From Bacteroides sp. (GTDB lineage Bacteria > Bacteroidota > Bacteroidia > Bacteroidales > Muribaculaceae): a DNA stretch of 9,471 bases. The notes beneath the pieces were generated by a model. That model had not been told where the DNA came from, did not search any database, and worked only from the letters and a program-made list of their open reading frames with translations. The DNA lies in the NCBI GenBank assembly GCA_014801655.1, contig JAAVDT010000029.1, forward strand, positions 1-9,471, written 5' to 3'. Shown in pieces: positions 1-5,606 of the stretch (positions are counted from its first letter, which is position 1; each line of letters begins with the position of its first letter). Made by a program: the position numbers and the translations under genes.

Positions 1-18
1 AAACTTTTTCGTTTTTAC

Positions 19-38
19 TTTCTGAACTCTTTCAGAAG
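19..38 (-). other. Hairpin in the transcribed leader of the left-edge promoter
   Basis: TTCTGAA (20-26) and TTCAGAA (31-37) form a perfect 7-bp inverted repeat with a 4-base loop, extendable by one G-T pair. It lies about 20-40 bases into the leader of the leftward transcript. No T-run follows it on the minus strand, so it is not a simple terminator; a leader structure (processing or antitermination) fits better. The role is inferred. Confidence 0.4.
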
Positions 39-63
39 CAGCTCTGTTTCTCAAAAGCGAGTG

Positions 64-95
64 CAAAGTTAGAGGTTTTATTTGAAACTGCCAAA
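64..95 (-). promoter_or_regulatory. Strong Bacteroidota-type promoter firing left, out of the window
   Basis: On the minus strand a -33 element TTTG (92-95) is followed after exactly 20 bases by TAACTTTG (64-71), a full match to the known TTTG-N19-21-TAnnTTTG promoter of Bacteroidota. The upstream DNA (96-150) is A/T-rich, as at strong promoters. The predicted transcript starts near position 57 and runs leftwards; the remaining leader to position 1 contains no ATG on that strand. The start region, read on the minus strand as TTTGCACTCGC, resembles what I recall of Bacteroidota rRNA/tRNA operon leaders, so a stable-RNA operon to the left is a reasonable inference. It is not proven here. Confidence 0.7.
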
Positions 96-215
96 TATTT
101 TTGCCTCTTTTTTGCGAGATTTTTTCGCTTTATTTTCGATTTAGCTTGATTTCAGGGAGTTATGGGAGAGGTTTTTTTGAACTTTTTTTTGGCGCGGGGC
201 TTCACCTGCGACAAA

Positions 216-230
216 CCGCCTGCGGGGCGG
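216..230 (-). terminator. Weak candidate terminator for the 3-gene minus-strand unit
   Basis: CCGCC and GGCGG are complementary 5-bp arms around a 5-base loop, followed on the minus strand by TTTGT. It is the only GC-rich hairpin with following T's that I see downstream of the acetyltransferase gene, but the stem is short and the T-tract poor, so this is a weak call. Confidence 0.25.
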
Positions 231-250
231 GGCAAAACTCTTGGGCTACC

Positions 251-304
251 TTCTGAGGGAACCACCCGAAGACAAACTTTTGAGGAGACCACCCGAAGAC
301 AAAC
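251..304. repeat. 27-bp tandem duplication in intergenic DNA
   Basis: Positions 251-277 and 278-304 are two adjacent copies of a 27-bp unit. The last 17 bases, ACCACCCGAAGACAAAC (261-277 and 288-304), are identical; three of the first ten differ. It lies in the stretch between the left-edge promoter and the end of the acetyltransferase gene, where I see no supportable gene. Confidence 0.75.
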
Positions 305-308
305 AATT

Positions 309-336
309 GGGCGGGGGAAACGAGGGGAGGGAGGGG
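309..336 (+). other. G-rich tract, potential G-quadruplex
   Basis: Five runs of three or more G (309-311, 313-317, 324-327, 329-331, 333-336) lie within 28 bases, separated by spacers of 1, 6, 1 and 1 bases. This meets the usual pattern for a DNA G-quadruplex. It begins just beyond the stop codon of the acetyltransferase gene and lies on the strand that serves as template for that gene. Confidence 0.45.
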
Positions 337-338
337 AT

Positions 339-1472
339 TTAGAGATTTTTGGAGAAGGCGCGGCGGCGGCGGTGCTGGCGGTGGGGGAAGTATTGCCATT
401 GCATGCGGACGCTGTCGTTGCCTTCGAGTTCGAGGTTGCTTTCTGCTTCTTTGAATCCTTCTTTGTTGAAGATGGGTATCAGGTCGGCAAATATGAGGGC
501 GTTGACGCCTTTGTTAATGTATTCTTTCTTGACGGCGATGAGCAGAAGGTCTACTACGTCGTTTTTGCCATGGATGCCCTGGAGGAGGTGGTACCATCCG
601 GTGGGGAATAGTTTGCCTTTTGCCTTGCGGAGTGCGGCGGAGAGGGATGGCATGCAGATGCCGAGAGCCACGAGGTTGTCGTCGGCATCGACGATGACGC
701 TGATGCAGTCGAGGCGCAGGATGCCGAGATAGGCTTTTATATAATAGTCGATCTGGCGCTGATTGAGGGGGGAGTAGCCATAGAGTTTATCGTAGGCTTC
801 GTTGATGAGATCGAAGAGAGCCTGGCCGTATTGTTCCTTGATTTTTCGGCGCGAGTTGAATTTGATGGAGCGGAGATTGTATTTTTTTCTCACAAGGTCG
901 GCGATGCGGGAGAATTTTTCGGGCACTTCGGCGGGCACTTTTACGCGATATTCAACCCAGTCGACATCTTTGACATAGCCGAGGCGTTCGACATGGCGGG
1001 GATAGTAGGGGTAATTATATATGGTGGCCATGGTGCCCATTTCTTCAAAGCCTTCGATGAGCATGCCTTCATGGTCCATGTCGGTGAATCCCATGGGGCC
1101 TATGATGCGGGTCATGCCGCGCTGACGGGCCCAGTCTTCAACAGCAGCGAAGAGAGCGTCGGCCACTTCGGCATCGTCGATAAAATCAACGAATCCGAAT
1201 CGGGCTTCCTTGACCCCGGAGCGTTCATTGACAAGATTGTTGACGATGCCCACGATGCGGCCCACGGGCTTGCCGTCGCGCCAGGCGAGAAATGCCTGCG
1301 CCTCGCAATAGTCGAACGCCGGGTTCTTTTCAGGCATCAGCGTCTCGATCTCCTCAGAGATGAGCTGCGGCACATAGTAGGGGGAGTCGGCATAGAGGTC
1401 GATGGCAAATTTTGCGAATCGGCGGAGAGAGCTTTTGGTGGGCTGCAGAGCCTCAACGGTGATTTCAGACAT
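339..1472 (-). CDS. YghO-like GNAT-fold N-acetyltransferase, uncharacterised
   Basis: This 377-residue cytoplasmic protein resembles the YghO-like group of GNAT-superfamily proteins, whose substrates are not established. Visible features are the N-terminal motif for small aromatic-rich contacts (SPYYVPQL, residues 30-37), a GNAT-like strand-loop 'DGKPVGRIVGIVN' (66-78), 'RFGFVDFIDD' (91-100), and the family-typical 'GPMGFTDMDHEGML' (125-138) followed by 'YNYPYYPRHVERLGY' (152-166). A second GNAT-like half follows, with 'GVNALIFADLIPIFNKEGF' near the C-terminus. The end is strongly basic (HRQHRRRRAF). There is no signal peptide or membrane segment. The ATG at 1472 gives the canonical start; the stop is TAA. 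It is the last gene of a leftward unit, 51 bases after the pseudokinase-like gene. The family call is firm; the acetyl acceptor is unknown. Confidence 0.8.
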   Translation of the reverse strand: MSEITVEALQPTKSSLRRFAKFAIDLYADSPYYVPQLISEEIETLMPEKNPAFDYCEAQAFLAWRDGKPVGRIVGIVNNLVNERSGVKEARFGFVDFIDDAEVADALFAAVEDWARQRGMTRIIGPMGFTDMDHEGMLIEGFEEMGTMATIYNYPYYPRHVERLGYVKDVDWVEYRVKVPAEVPEKFSRIADLVRKKYNLRSIKFNSRRKIKEQYGQALFDLINEAYDKLYGYSPLNQRQIDYYIKAYLGILRLDCISVIVDADDNLVALGICMPSLSAALRKAKGKLFPTGWYHLLQGIHGKNDVVDLLLIAVKKEYINKGVNALIFADLIPIFNKEGFKEAESNLELEGNDSVRMQWQYFPHRQHRRRRAFSKNL

Positions 1473-1523
1473 GGATATGGGATGTGATGAATGGTTGGAT
1501 GAATGGATGTTCGGGGAAAAATA

Positions 1524-2276
1524 TCAGGCTTTCGGAGCCCATGCGGAGCTGAACCAAACGAGCAGGGCTATCATTGCCAGCAGGAAAATGATGACGGCAA
1601 TGTAGAATTTATTGTCGGAGCGATGGGCCAGAGCCATGCGCAGGGCATGAACGCTCTGGAAGCGGCGCCGGGGGTCGGGGTCGGTGCATCGGTCGGCGAT
1701 GCGCTGCAGATAGGCCGGAGCGTCATCGACCTGGGCAAGCACCTCGGAGAGCACCTTGCCGAACGAGTAGATATCTTCATGAGCTTCGGCAGGAGTCAGA
1801 TGGGAGCTCTGGTCGAAACCGACATCGATCAGTTTGAGGTTGCCAATGTTTTCGGTGAAGATAATCGTTTCGGGGCGAATGGGGAAGTGAACGAGGTGGT
1901 TGCGCTGAATATAGTCGATTGCATCGACGAGCTGGGTGCAGATTTTCTCCACATTATCGCTCGTCAGCTTGTGCTGGTTGAGAATCTTGCGGAGCGAATC
2001 GCCATAGACATCGTCGAAGATGATGCAGCGACCGAGCGTCGGGACATCCTCGAAATCGTTGATCATGACAATATTGGAATGAGCGAGATTGTATCTCACA
2101 TCAAATTCCTTCTCAATCATGGCGCGGAAGCGTGGATCGTCCTTATACAGCTCCTTGAGAGTCTTGAGCATCACCCACTTGCCATGTTTCTTAGCAGTGT
2201 AGACATCATAGAACTCCTCGTCCCATTCGGGGAGGTGTTCAATCTCGGTCCATTTTTCGTTATCGGCAGCTGCCAT
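1524..2276 (-). CDS. Tail-anchored protein-kinase-fold protein, predicted pseudokinase
   Basis: A 250-residue protein with a Hanks-type kinase fold and one C-terminal membrane helix. The ATP-anchoring lysine (VMLK, K38), its partner glutamate E57, the 'LAHSNIV' motif (64-70), a DFG-like Asp (DVG, 151-153) and the F-helix Asp (DIYSFG, 168-173) are visible. The catalytic loop reads HFPIRPET (130-137) where active kinases have HRDLKPEN: the catalytic Asp is Pro and the metal-binding Asn is Thr. No glycine-rich loop is seen, and the activation segment between DVG and the F-helix is very short. Catalysis is therefore unlikely, though ATP binding may remain. Residues about 224-241 are a hydrophobic helix, so the protein probably sits in the inner membrane with the kinase domain in the cytoplasm. 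It starts 24 bases after the full-length lipoprotein frame ends. Partners are unknown. Confidence 0.8.
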   Translation of the reverse strand: MAAADNEKWTEIEHLPEWDEEFYDVYTAKKHGKWVMLKTLKELYKDDPRFRAMIEKEFDVRYNLAHSNIVMINDFEDVPTLGRCIIFDDVYGDSLRKILNQHKLTSDNVEKICTQLVDAIDYIQRNHLVHFPIRPETIIFTENIGNLKLIDVGFDQSSHLTPAEAHEDIYSFGKVLSEVLAQVDDAPAYLQRIADRCTDPDPRRRFQSVHALRMALAHRSDNKFYIAVIIFLLAMIALLVWFSSAWAPKA

Positions 2277-2300
2277 TCGTTAATTGACTGTCAGGGATTT

Positions 2301-2702
2301 TTAATTGGAATATTTGTCAAACAACAGACGCTGACCGCTGGAGGGCTCAGTCAGTTCAAGCTGATAGCCATAGTCGCGGAACAGATAGCGCCACATTTCG
2401 CCATTATACAGATAGATATTGAGAAAGACCGCTCCGGCATTGCCATAGCTGAAATCCTAGGAGATGGGATAAGTGACCCACATTCCGCCCTGATACTGAC
2501 CATACGTGCCGGTGCCGTTTTGGTTGAACACATATTCAACCACGTCCCATTCCGAGACGGGATAACCGTCGATCGACACAAGTTCATATCCGCCGAAAAG
2601 GCTGCCATAGTAATCATCATCATCGTTGCAGGAGGTGAGCATGGTGACACACAACAAGCCGAGAATGATCGAAATCAGAGAGTTTGAGAGATATTTCTTC
2701 AT
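2301..2702 (-). pseudogene. Small lipoprotein gene interrupted by an in-frame amber codon
   Basis: The start at 2702 gives MKKYLSNSLI, a hydrophobic stretch and the lipobox LTSC, then an acidic run (NDDDD) common in surface-directed Bacteroidota lipoproteins. The frame continues with 'YELVSIDGYPVSEWDVVEY' and 'FNQNGTGTYG', reminiscent of small lipocalin-like lipoproteins, until TAG at 2457-2459 after 81 residues. In the same frame, with no shift, 51 more sense codons follow (DFSYGNAG ... GQRLLFDKYSN) up to TAA at 2301-2303. The sequence around the amber, 'YPIS-stop-DFSYG', suggests a Trp codon (TGG) changed to TAG by one base. An upstream ATG at 2747 in the same frame exists, but it places 15 non-signal residues ahead of the signal peptide and is less likely. 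The options are recent nonsense mutation, sequencing error, or readthrough. It is the first gene of the leftward unit. Confidence 0.75.
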
Positions 2703-2734
2703 AGTGTAATGGATTTCTTTTAGAATATAAGTCG

Positions 2735-2742
2735 CAAATTTA
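2735..2742 (-). promoter_or_regulatory. -7 promoter element for the lipoprotein / pseudokinase / GNAT unit
   Basis: The minus strand reads TAAATTTG, matching the Bacteroidota -7 consensus TAnnTTTG, 32 bases ahead of the lipoprotein ATG at 2702. No good TTTG is seen at the -33 distance, so the call rests on the -7 element and its position. Confidence 0.5.
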
Positions 2743-2750
2743 ATCATTTA

Positions 2751-2782
2751 TTTCAATAATTTTCGATTTTTGTTTACTTTTG
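2751..2782 (+). promoter_or_regulatory. Promoter of the GH3-family gene
   Basis: TTTC (2751-2754, one mismatch to TTTG) is followed after 20 bases by TACTTTTG (2775-2782), matching TAnnTTTG. It lies 34 bases ahead of the GH3 ATG at 2817 and is back to back with the leftward promoter at 2735-2742, so the two units may share a control region. Confidence 0.6.
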
Positions 2783-2816
2783 TTGGCCGCAACCAATCAG
2801 GCGGCCATTTCGCCAC

Positions 2817-4349
2817 ATGAATCTGACCAAAGTTCTACGTCCATATTTCATTCGCCGGCTCTCAGCGCTCAACCGCGCAAACGCAGATGTCGAGGCCACG
2901 CAGAAGCGCGTGCTTAGAGAGCTCGTGGGCCGTGCGCGAAACACATTGTGGGGGCGCGAGCATAGCTTCCGATCCATTGCCGGCTACGATGATTTCACGA
3001 GCCGTCTCGACGTGACCCCCTACGATCAGCTCCGTCCGCTGGTGATGCGCATGATCGCCGGTGAAAAAAATCTCCTCTGGCCCGGGCTCACGCTCCGCTA
3101 CGCCCAATCGTCGGGCACCTCCGACGGCAAGAGCAAATATATCCCCGTCACAGCCGACTCGCTGCGACTGAACCACTATCGCGGCAGCGCCGACGTGGTG
3201 GCCCGCTATCTCGGCCTCTACCCCGACAGCCGCATTTTCTCCGGCCGCAGCTTCATTCTCGGGGGCAGCTTCGCCAACGAACTCAACCTGCCGACCCACA
3301 CCCGCACCCGCGTAGGCGACCTGTCGGCCAACCTCATCGAAGCCATGAATCCGCTGGCCAACCTCGTGCGCATCCCCTCAAAAGAGATTGCCCTAATGCA
3401 AGACTGGCACACCAAGCTCCCCGCCCTCATAGAAGCCGCCTCGCGCGCCAACGTCACCAACATTTCCGGCGTGCCGTCATGGTTTCTCACCGTGCTTCAA
3501 GGCATCCTCAAAGCCACCGGAGCCAAAGAAATCCACGAAGTGTGGCCCAACCTCGAAGTGTTTTTCCACGGCGGCATCTCCTTCCTCCCCTACCGCAGTC
3601 AATACGATGCCATCATCGACCCCTCCCGGATGCACTATCTCGAAACCTACAATGCCTCCGAAGGCTTCTTCGCCATTCAGGACTCGGCCGACAGCCACGC
3701 CATGGCTGTGCTCATCGACGCCGGCGTGTTCTACGAATTCATTCCGGCCAACAATCCATCCGCCTCACCCCTCCCCGCCTGGCAAGTCAGCGAAGGCGAA
3801 ATCTACGCCATGGTAATCACCTCATGCAATGGACTTTGGCGCTATCCAATCGGCGACACCGTCAAAATCGAATCCACCTCGCCGCTAAGAATCACCATTG
3901 CCGGCCGAACAAAAAGCTATATTAACGCATTTGGAGAAGAGGTGATGGTCCATAACACAGACGCCGCTCTTGCCCGCGCCTGCGAGGAGTGCCACTGCCG
4001 AGTGGCCAACTACACTGCAGCCCCGGTTTTTGCCACCGACGGACACCGCGGGCGCCATCAATGGCTCATCGAGTTCACCACTCCGCCCGCCGACCTCGAC
4101 CGGTTTGCAGCAACGCTCGACCTGATGCTCACACGCGAAAACAGTGACTATCAAGCCAAACGCGCCGGCGGAATTTTCCTCGACCCGCTCAGCGTCACCG
4201 TGGCCGCCCCCGGACTCTTCGACCGCTGGCTCGAATCGACCGGCAAACTCGGAGGCCAACGCAAAGTGCCCCGACTGGCCAACGACCGCCACCTCATCGA
4301 CCCAATGCTGGAGATGAACGCATCGCTCCGGCTCACACCACACCTATAA
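2817..4349 (+). CDS. GH3 auxin-responsive-promoter family acyl-adenylating enzyme
   Basis: A 510-residue cytoplasmic protein of the GH3 family, part of the ANL (acyl-adenylate-forming) superfamily. Plant members join amino acids to acyl acids such as auxin or jasmonate through an acyl-AMP intermediate; bacterial substrates are largely undefined. Visible motifs are the phosphate-binding loop SSGTSDGKSKYIPVT (98-112), the adenine/acyl motif ETYNASEGFFA (276-286), GLWRYPIGDTVK (339-350) with the ribose-binding Asp, and the hinge region GRTKSYINAFGEEV (363-376). Length is normal for bacterial members and all core motifs look intact, so the enzyme should be active. It has its own promoter and is followed after 43 bases by the DUF4919-like gene, probably co-transcribed. 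The family call is firm; the acyl and amine substrates cannot be read from sequence. Confidence 0.9.
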   Translation: MNLTKVLRPYFIRRLSALNRANADVEATQKRVLRELVGRARNTLWGREHSFRSIAGYDDFTSRLDVTPYDQLRPLVMRMIAGEKNLLWPGLTLRYAQSSGTSDGKSKYIPVTADSLRLNHYRGSADVVARYLGLYPDSRIFSGRSFILGGSFANELNLPTHTRTRVGDLSANLIEAMNPLANLVRIPSKEIALMQDWHTKLPALIEAASRANVTNISGVPSWFLTVLQGILKATGAKEIHEVWPNLEVFFHGGISFLPYRSQYDAIIDPSRMHYLETYNASEGFFAIQDSADSHAMAVLIDAGVFYEFIPANNPSASPLPAWQVSEGEIYAMVITSCNGLWRYPIGDTVKIESTSPLRITIAGRTKSYINAFGEEVMVHNTDAALARACEECHCRVANYTAAPVFATDGHRGRHQWLIEFTTPPADLDRFAATLDLMLTRENSDYQAKRAGGIFLDPLSVTVAAPGLFDRWLESTGKLGGQRKVPRLANDRHLIDPMLEMNASLRLTPHL

Positions 4350-4392
4350 TATATATATAAGACTCATACCTCAACTCAATCCCTCATCCAAA

Positions 4393-5016
4393 ATGAAACA
4401 GATTCTCATCGCAGCCATCGTGGCTCTCTCAGCAACATTCATCCCCGCAGCCTATGCAGCCGCTCCCAACCACACCACCATAAGCCAGCAAGTCAAGTCA
4501 GGCCAATACGCCACACTGCTCGAACGCTACAAAGCCGGACAGAAACTCACAGCCGACGAAGCAGCCATCGTCTACTTCGGCTCCGCCCTCCAGCCCGGAT
4601 TCCAAGCCGAAAAAGACTACAACAAAATGCTCGCAGCCTACAACACCGGCCAGACCGACAACGCCTTCCGCCTATGCGAAGAAGCCCTCGCGACCGACCC
4701 CACCAACCTGCTGCTGCTCTATAAAGCCTATGGCGCCGCAATGGTGTCGAAAGACTCCGCAATCAAAGCCAAAGCCCCCAAAATGCAGGCCCGGCTGCTC
4801 ACCGTGTGCGACGCAATTGAAAACTCCGGCACCGGCGTTTCCGAATCATCGCCCTACATGGTCATCCGTCCCTCCGACACCGAAGAATTCCTCAACAAAT
4901 ACATGCAGCCCTCAGCCATCAACGGCCGAGCCACCATCGGCAACCTCTCAGCAGCCAAAGTGAAACTCGACGGCATTGCCGACGATGTGATTCTCTACTT
5001 CTCAACATTCAAATAA
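4393..5016 (+). CDS. Secreted DUF4919-like protein with a TPR-like helix pair
   Basis: A 207-residue protein with a clear signal peptide: MKQIL, a hydrophobic core, and a likely signal peptidase I site after AYA (residue 22). No lipobox Cys is present, so it should be soluble in the periplasm or exported. The mature part matches what I recall of DUF4919 proteins of Bacteroidota: a segment 'LTADEAAIVYFGSALQPGF' (52-70) and then a TPR-like helix pair 'MLAAYNTGQTDNAFRLCEEALATDPTNLLLLY' around residues 79-110. The C-terminal 'DGIADDVILYFSTFK' may be a beta strand. No catalytic residues stand out, and the function of the family is unknown. It follows the GH3 gene closely on the same strand. Confidence 0.7.
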   Translation: MKQILIAAIVALSATFIPAAYAAAPNHTTISQQVKSGQYATLLERYKAGQKLTADEAAIVYFGSALQPGFQAEKDYNKMLAAYNTGQTDNAFRLCEEALATDPTNLLLLYKAYGAAMVSKDSAIKAKAPKMQARLLTVCDAIENSGTGVSESSPYMVIRPSDTEEFLNKYMQPSAINGRATIGNLSAAKVKLDGIADDVILYFSTFK

Positions 5017-5040
5017 TCTCCCCCCGGCCAAAGAAAAAAC

Positions 5041-5058
5041 TCCACCCCGCGCGGTGGA
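5041..5058. promoter_or_regulatory. Dyad symmetry, possible operator or small hairpin
   Basis: TCCACC (5041-5046) and GGTGGA (5053-5058) are perfect 6-base inverted arms with a 6-base spacer. The dyad ends 17 bases before the -7 element of the yqeY promoter, so it occupies the place of the -33 region, which itself shows no TTTG. No T-run follows on the plus strand, arguing against a terminator for the upstream gene; on the minus strand a T-rich run follows, but no gene there needs it. An operator is possible. Confidence 0.35.
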
Positions 5059-5075
5059 ATCTCGCTGAATTTATA

Positions 5076-5083
5076 TAACTTTG
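5076..5083 (+). promoter_or_regulatory. -7 promoter element for yqeY-serS-spoU
   Basis: TAACTTTG matches the Bacteroidota -7 consensus TAnnTTTG exactly and lies 29 bases ahead of the ATG at 5113. No TTTG is seen at the proper -33 distance; the DNA there is a GC-rich dyad instead. It probably starts the yqeY-serS-SpoU transcript. Confidence 0.6.
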
Positions 5084-5112
5084 CGCAGGAAAACAATAAC
5101 AAAACCATAGCT

Positions 5113-5562
5113 ATGGATTTATTTGACAAAATCAGCAACGACATAAAAGCCGCCATGCTGGCAAAAGAAAAAGTGCGCCTCGAAACCCTCCGAGGCATTA
5201 AAAAAGAATTTCTTGAAGCCAAAACCGCCAAAGGCTCCGACGGAACCCTCAGCGACGAACAGGCCAACAAGATTCTTGCAAAAATGGCCAAGCAACGCCG
5301 CGAAACAGCTCAGATCTACACCGAACAAAATCGCCCCGAGCTCGCCGAAAACGAACTCGCCGAAGCCGCCGTGATCGAAGAATATCTCCCCAAGCAACTC
5401 ACCGCCGAAGAGCTCACCGCCGAACTGCAGAAAATCATCGCACAGGTTGGAGCCACCTCCCAGAAAGAAATGGGCAAAGTGATGGGCGTAGCCTCAAAAG
5501 CCCTCGCCGGTCGAGCCGACGGCAAAGCCATCTCAGCCAAAGTCCGCGAACTCCTCGCCTGA
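5113..5562 (+). CDS. yqeY: YqeY / GatB C-terminal-like domain protein
   Basis: A 149-residue protein covering the complete YqeY family, which shares the tail domain of the GatB subunit of tRNA amidotransferase. The domain is thought to contact tRNA, but free-standing YqeY has no established reaction. Typical features are the N-terminal 'LFDKISNDIKAAMLAKEKVRLETLRGIKKEF' (3-33), the central helix with 'EQANKILAKMAKQRRETAQIY' (49-69), 'EAAVIEEYLPKQLTAEEL' (84-101) and 'KEMGKVMGVASKALAGRADGKAISAKVRELL' (118-148). Length is normal. The ATG at 5113 gives the canonical start. serS follows after 44 bases on the same strand, which fits a tRNA-linked role. In several Bacteroidales I recall yqeY next to ftsZ; that neighbour is absent here. 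Confidence 0.9.
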   Translation: MDLFDKISNDIKAAMLAKEKVRLETLRGIKKEFLEAKTAKGSDGTLSDEQANKILAKMAKQRRETAQIYTEQNRPELAENELAEAAVIEEYLPKQLTAEELTAELQKIIAQVGATSQKEMGKVMGVASKALAGRADGKAISAKVRELLA

Positions 5563-5606
5563 AAAAAACATCGTCTAAACCCTCCACACACTAAACCCAT
5601 CATATC

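Noticed and set aside
251..304. CRISPR array
   Set aside because: Only two directly adjacent, imperfect copies of 27 bp with no spacers, and no cas gene in the window.
162..611. Rightward open frame at the left side
   Set aside because: It starts in low-complexity DNA, contains the 27-bp duplication, and then runs antisense into the acetyltransferase gene.
1503..2687. Long rightward open frame of 394 codons
   Set aside because: It lies opposite the kinase-fold gene and the lipoprotein gene, both of which show recognisable domains; it has no family features and crosses gene boundaries. High GC at third codon positions explains the openness.
2703..2747. Upstream ATG at 2747 as the lipoprotein start
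   Set aside because: It would put 15 extra residues before an otherwise standard lipoprotein signal peptide and would begin upstream of the probable transcription start.
3479..3925. Frames inside the GH3 gene
   Set aside because: Rich in Arg, Pro and Ser as expected from shifted reading of a GC-rich gene; no independent start or motif.
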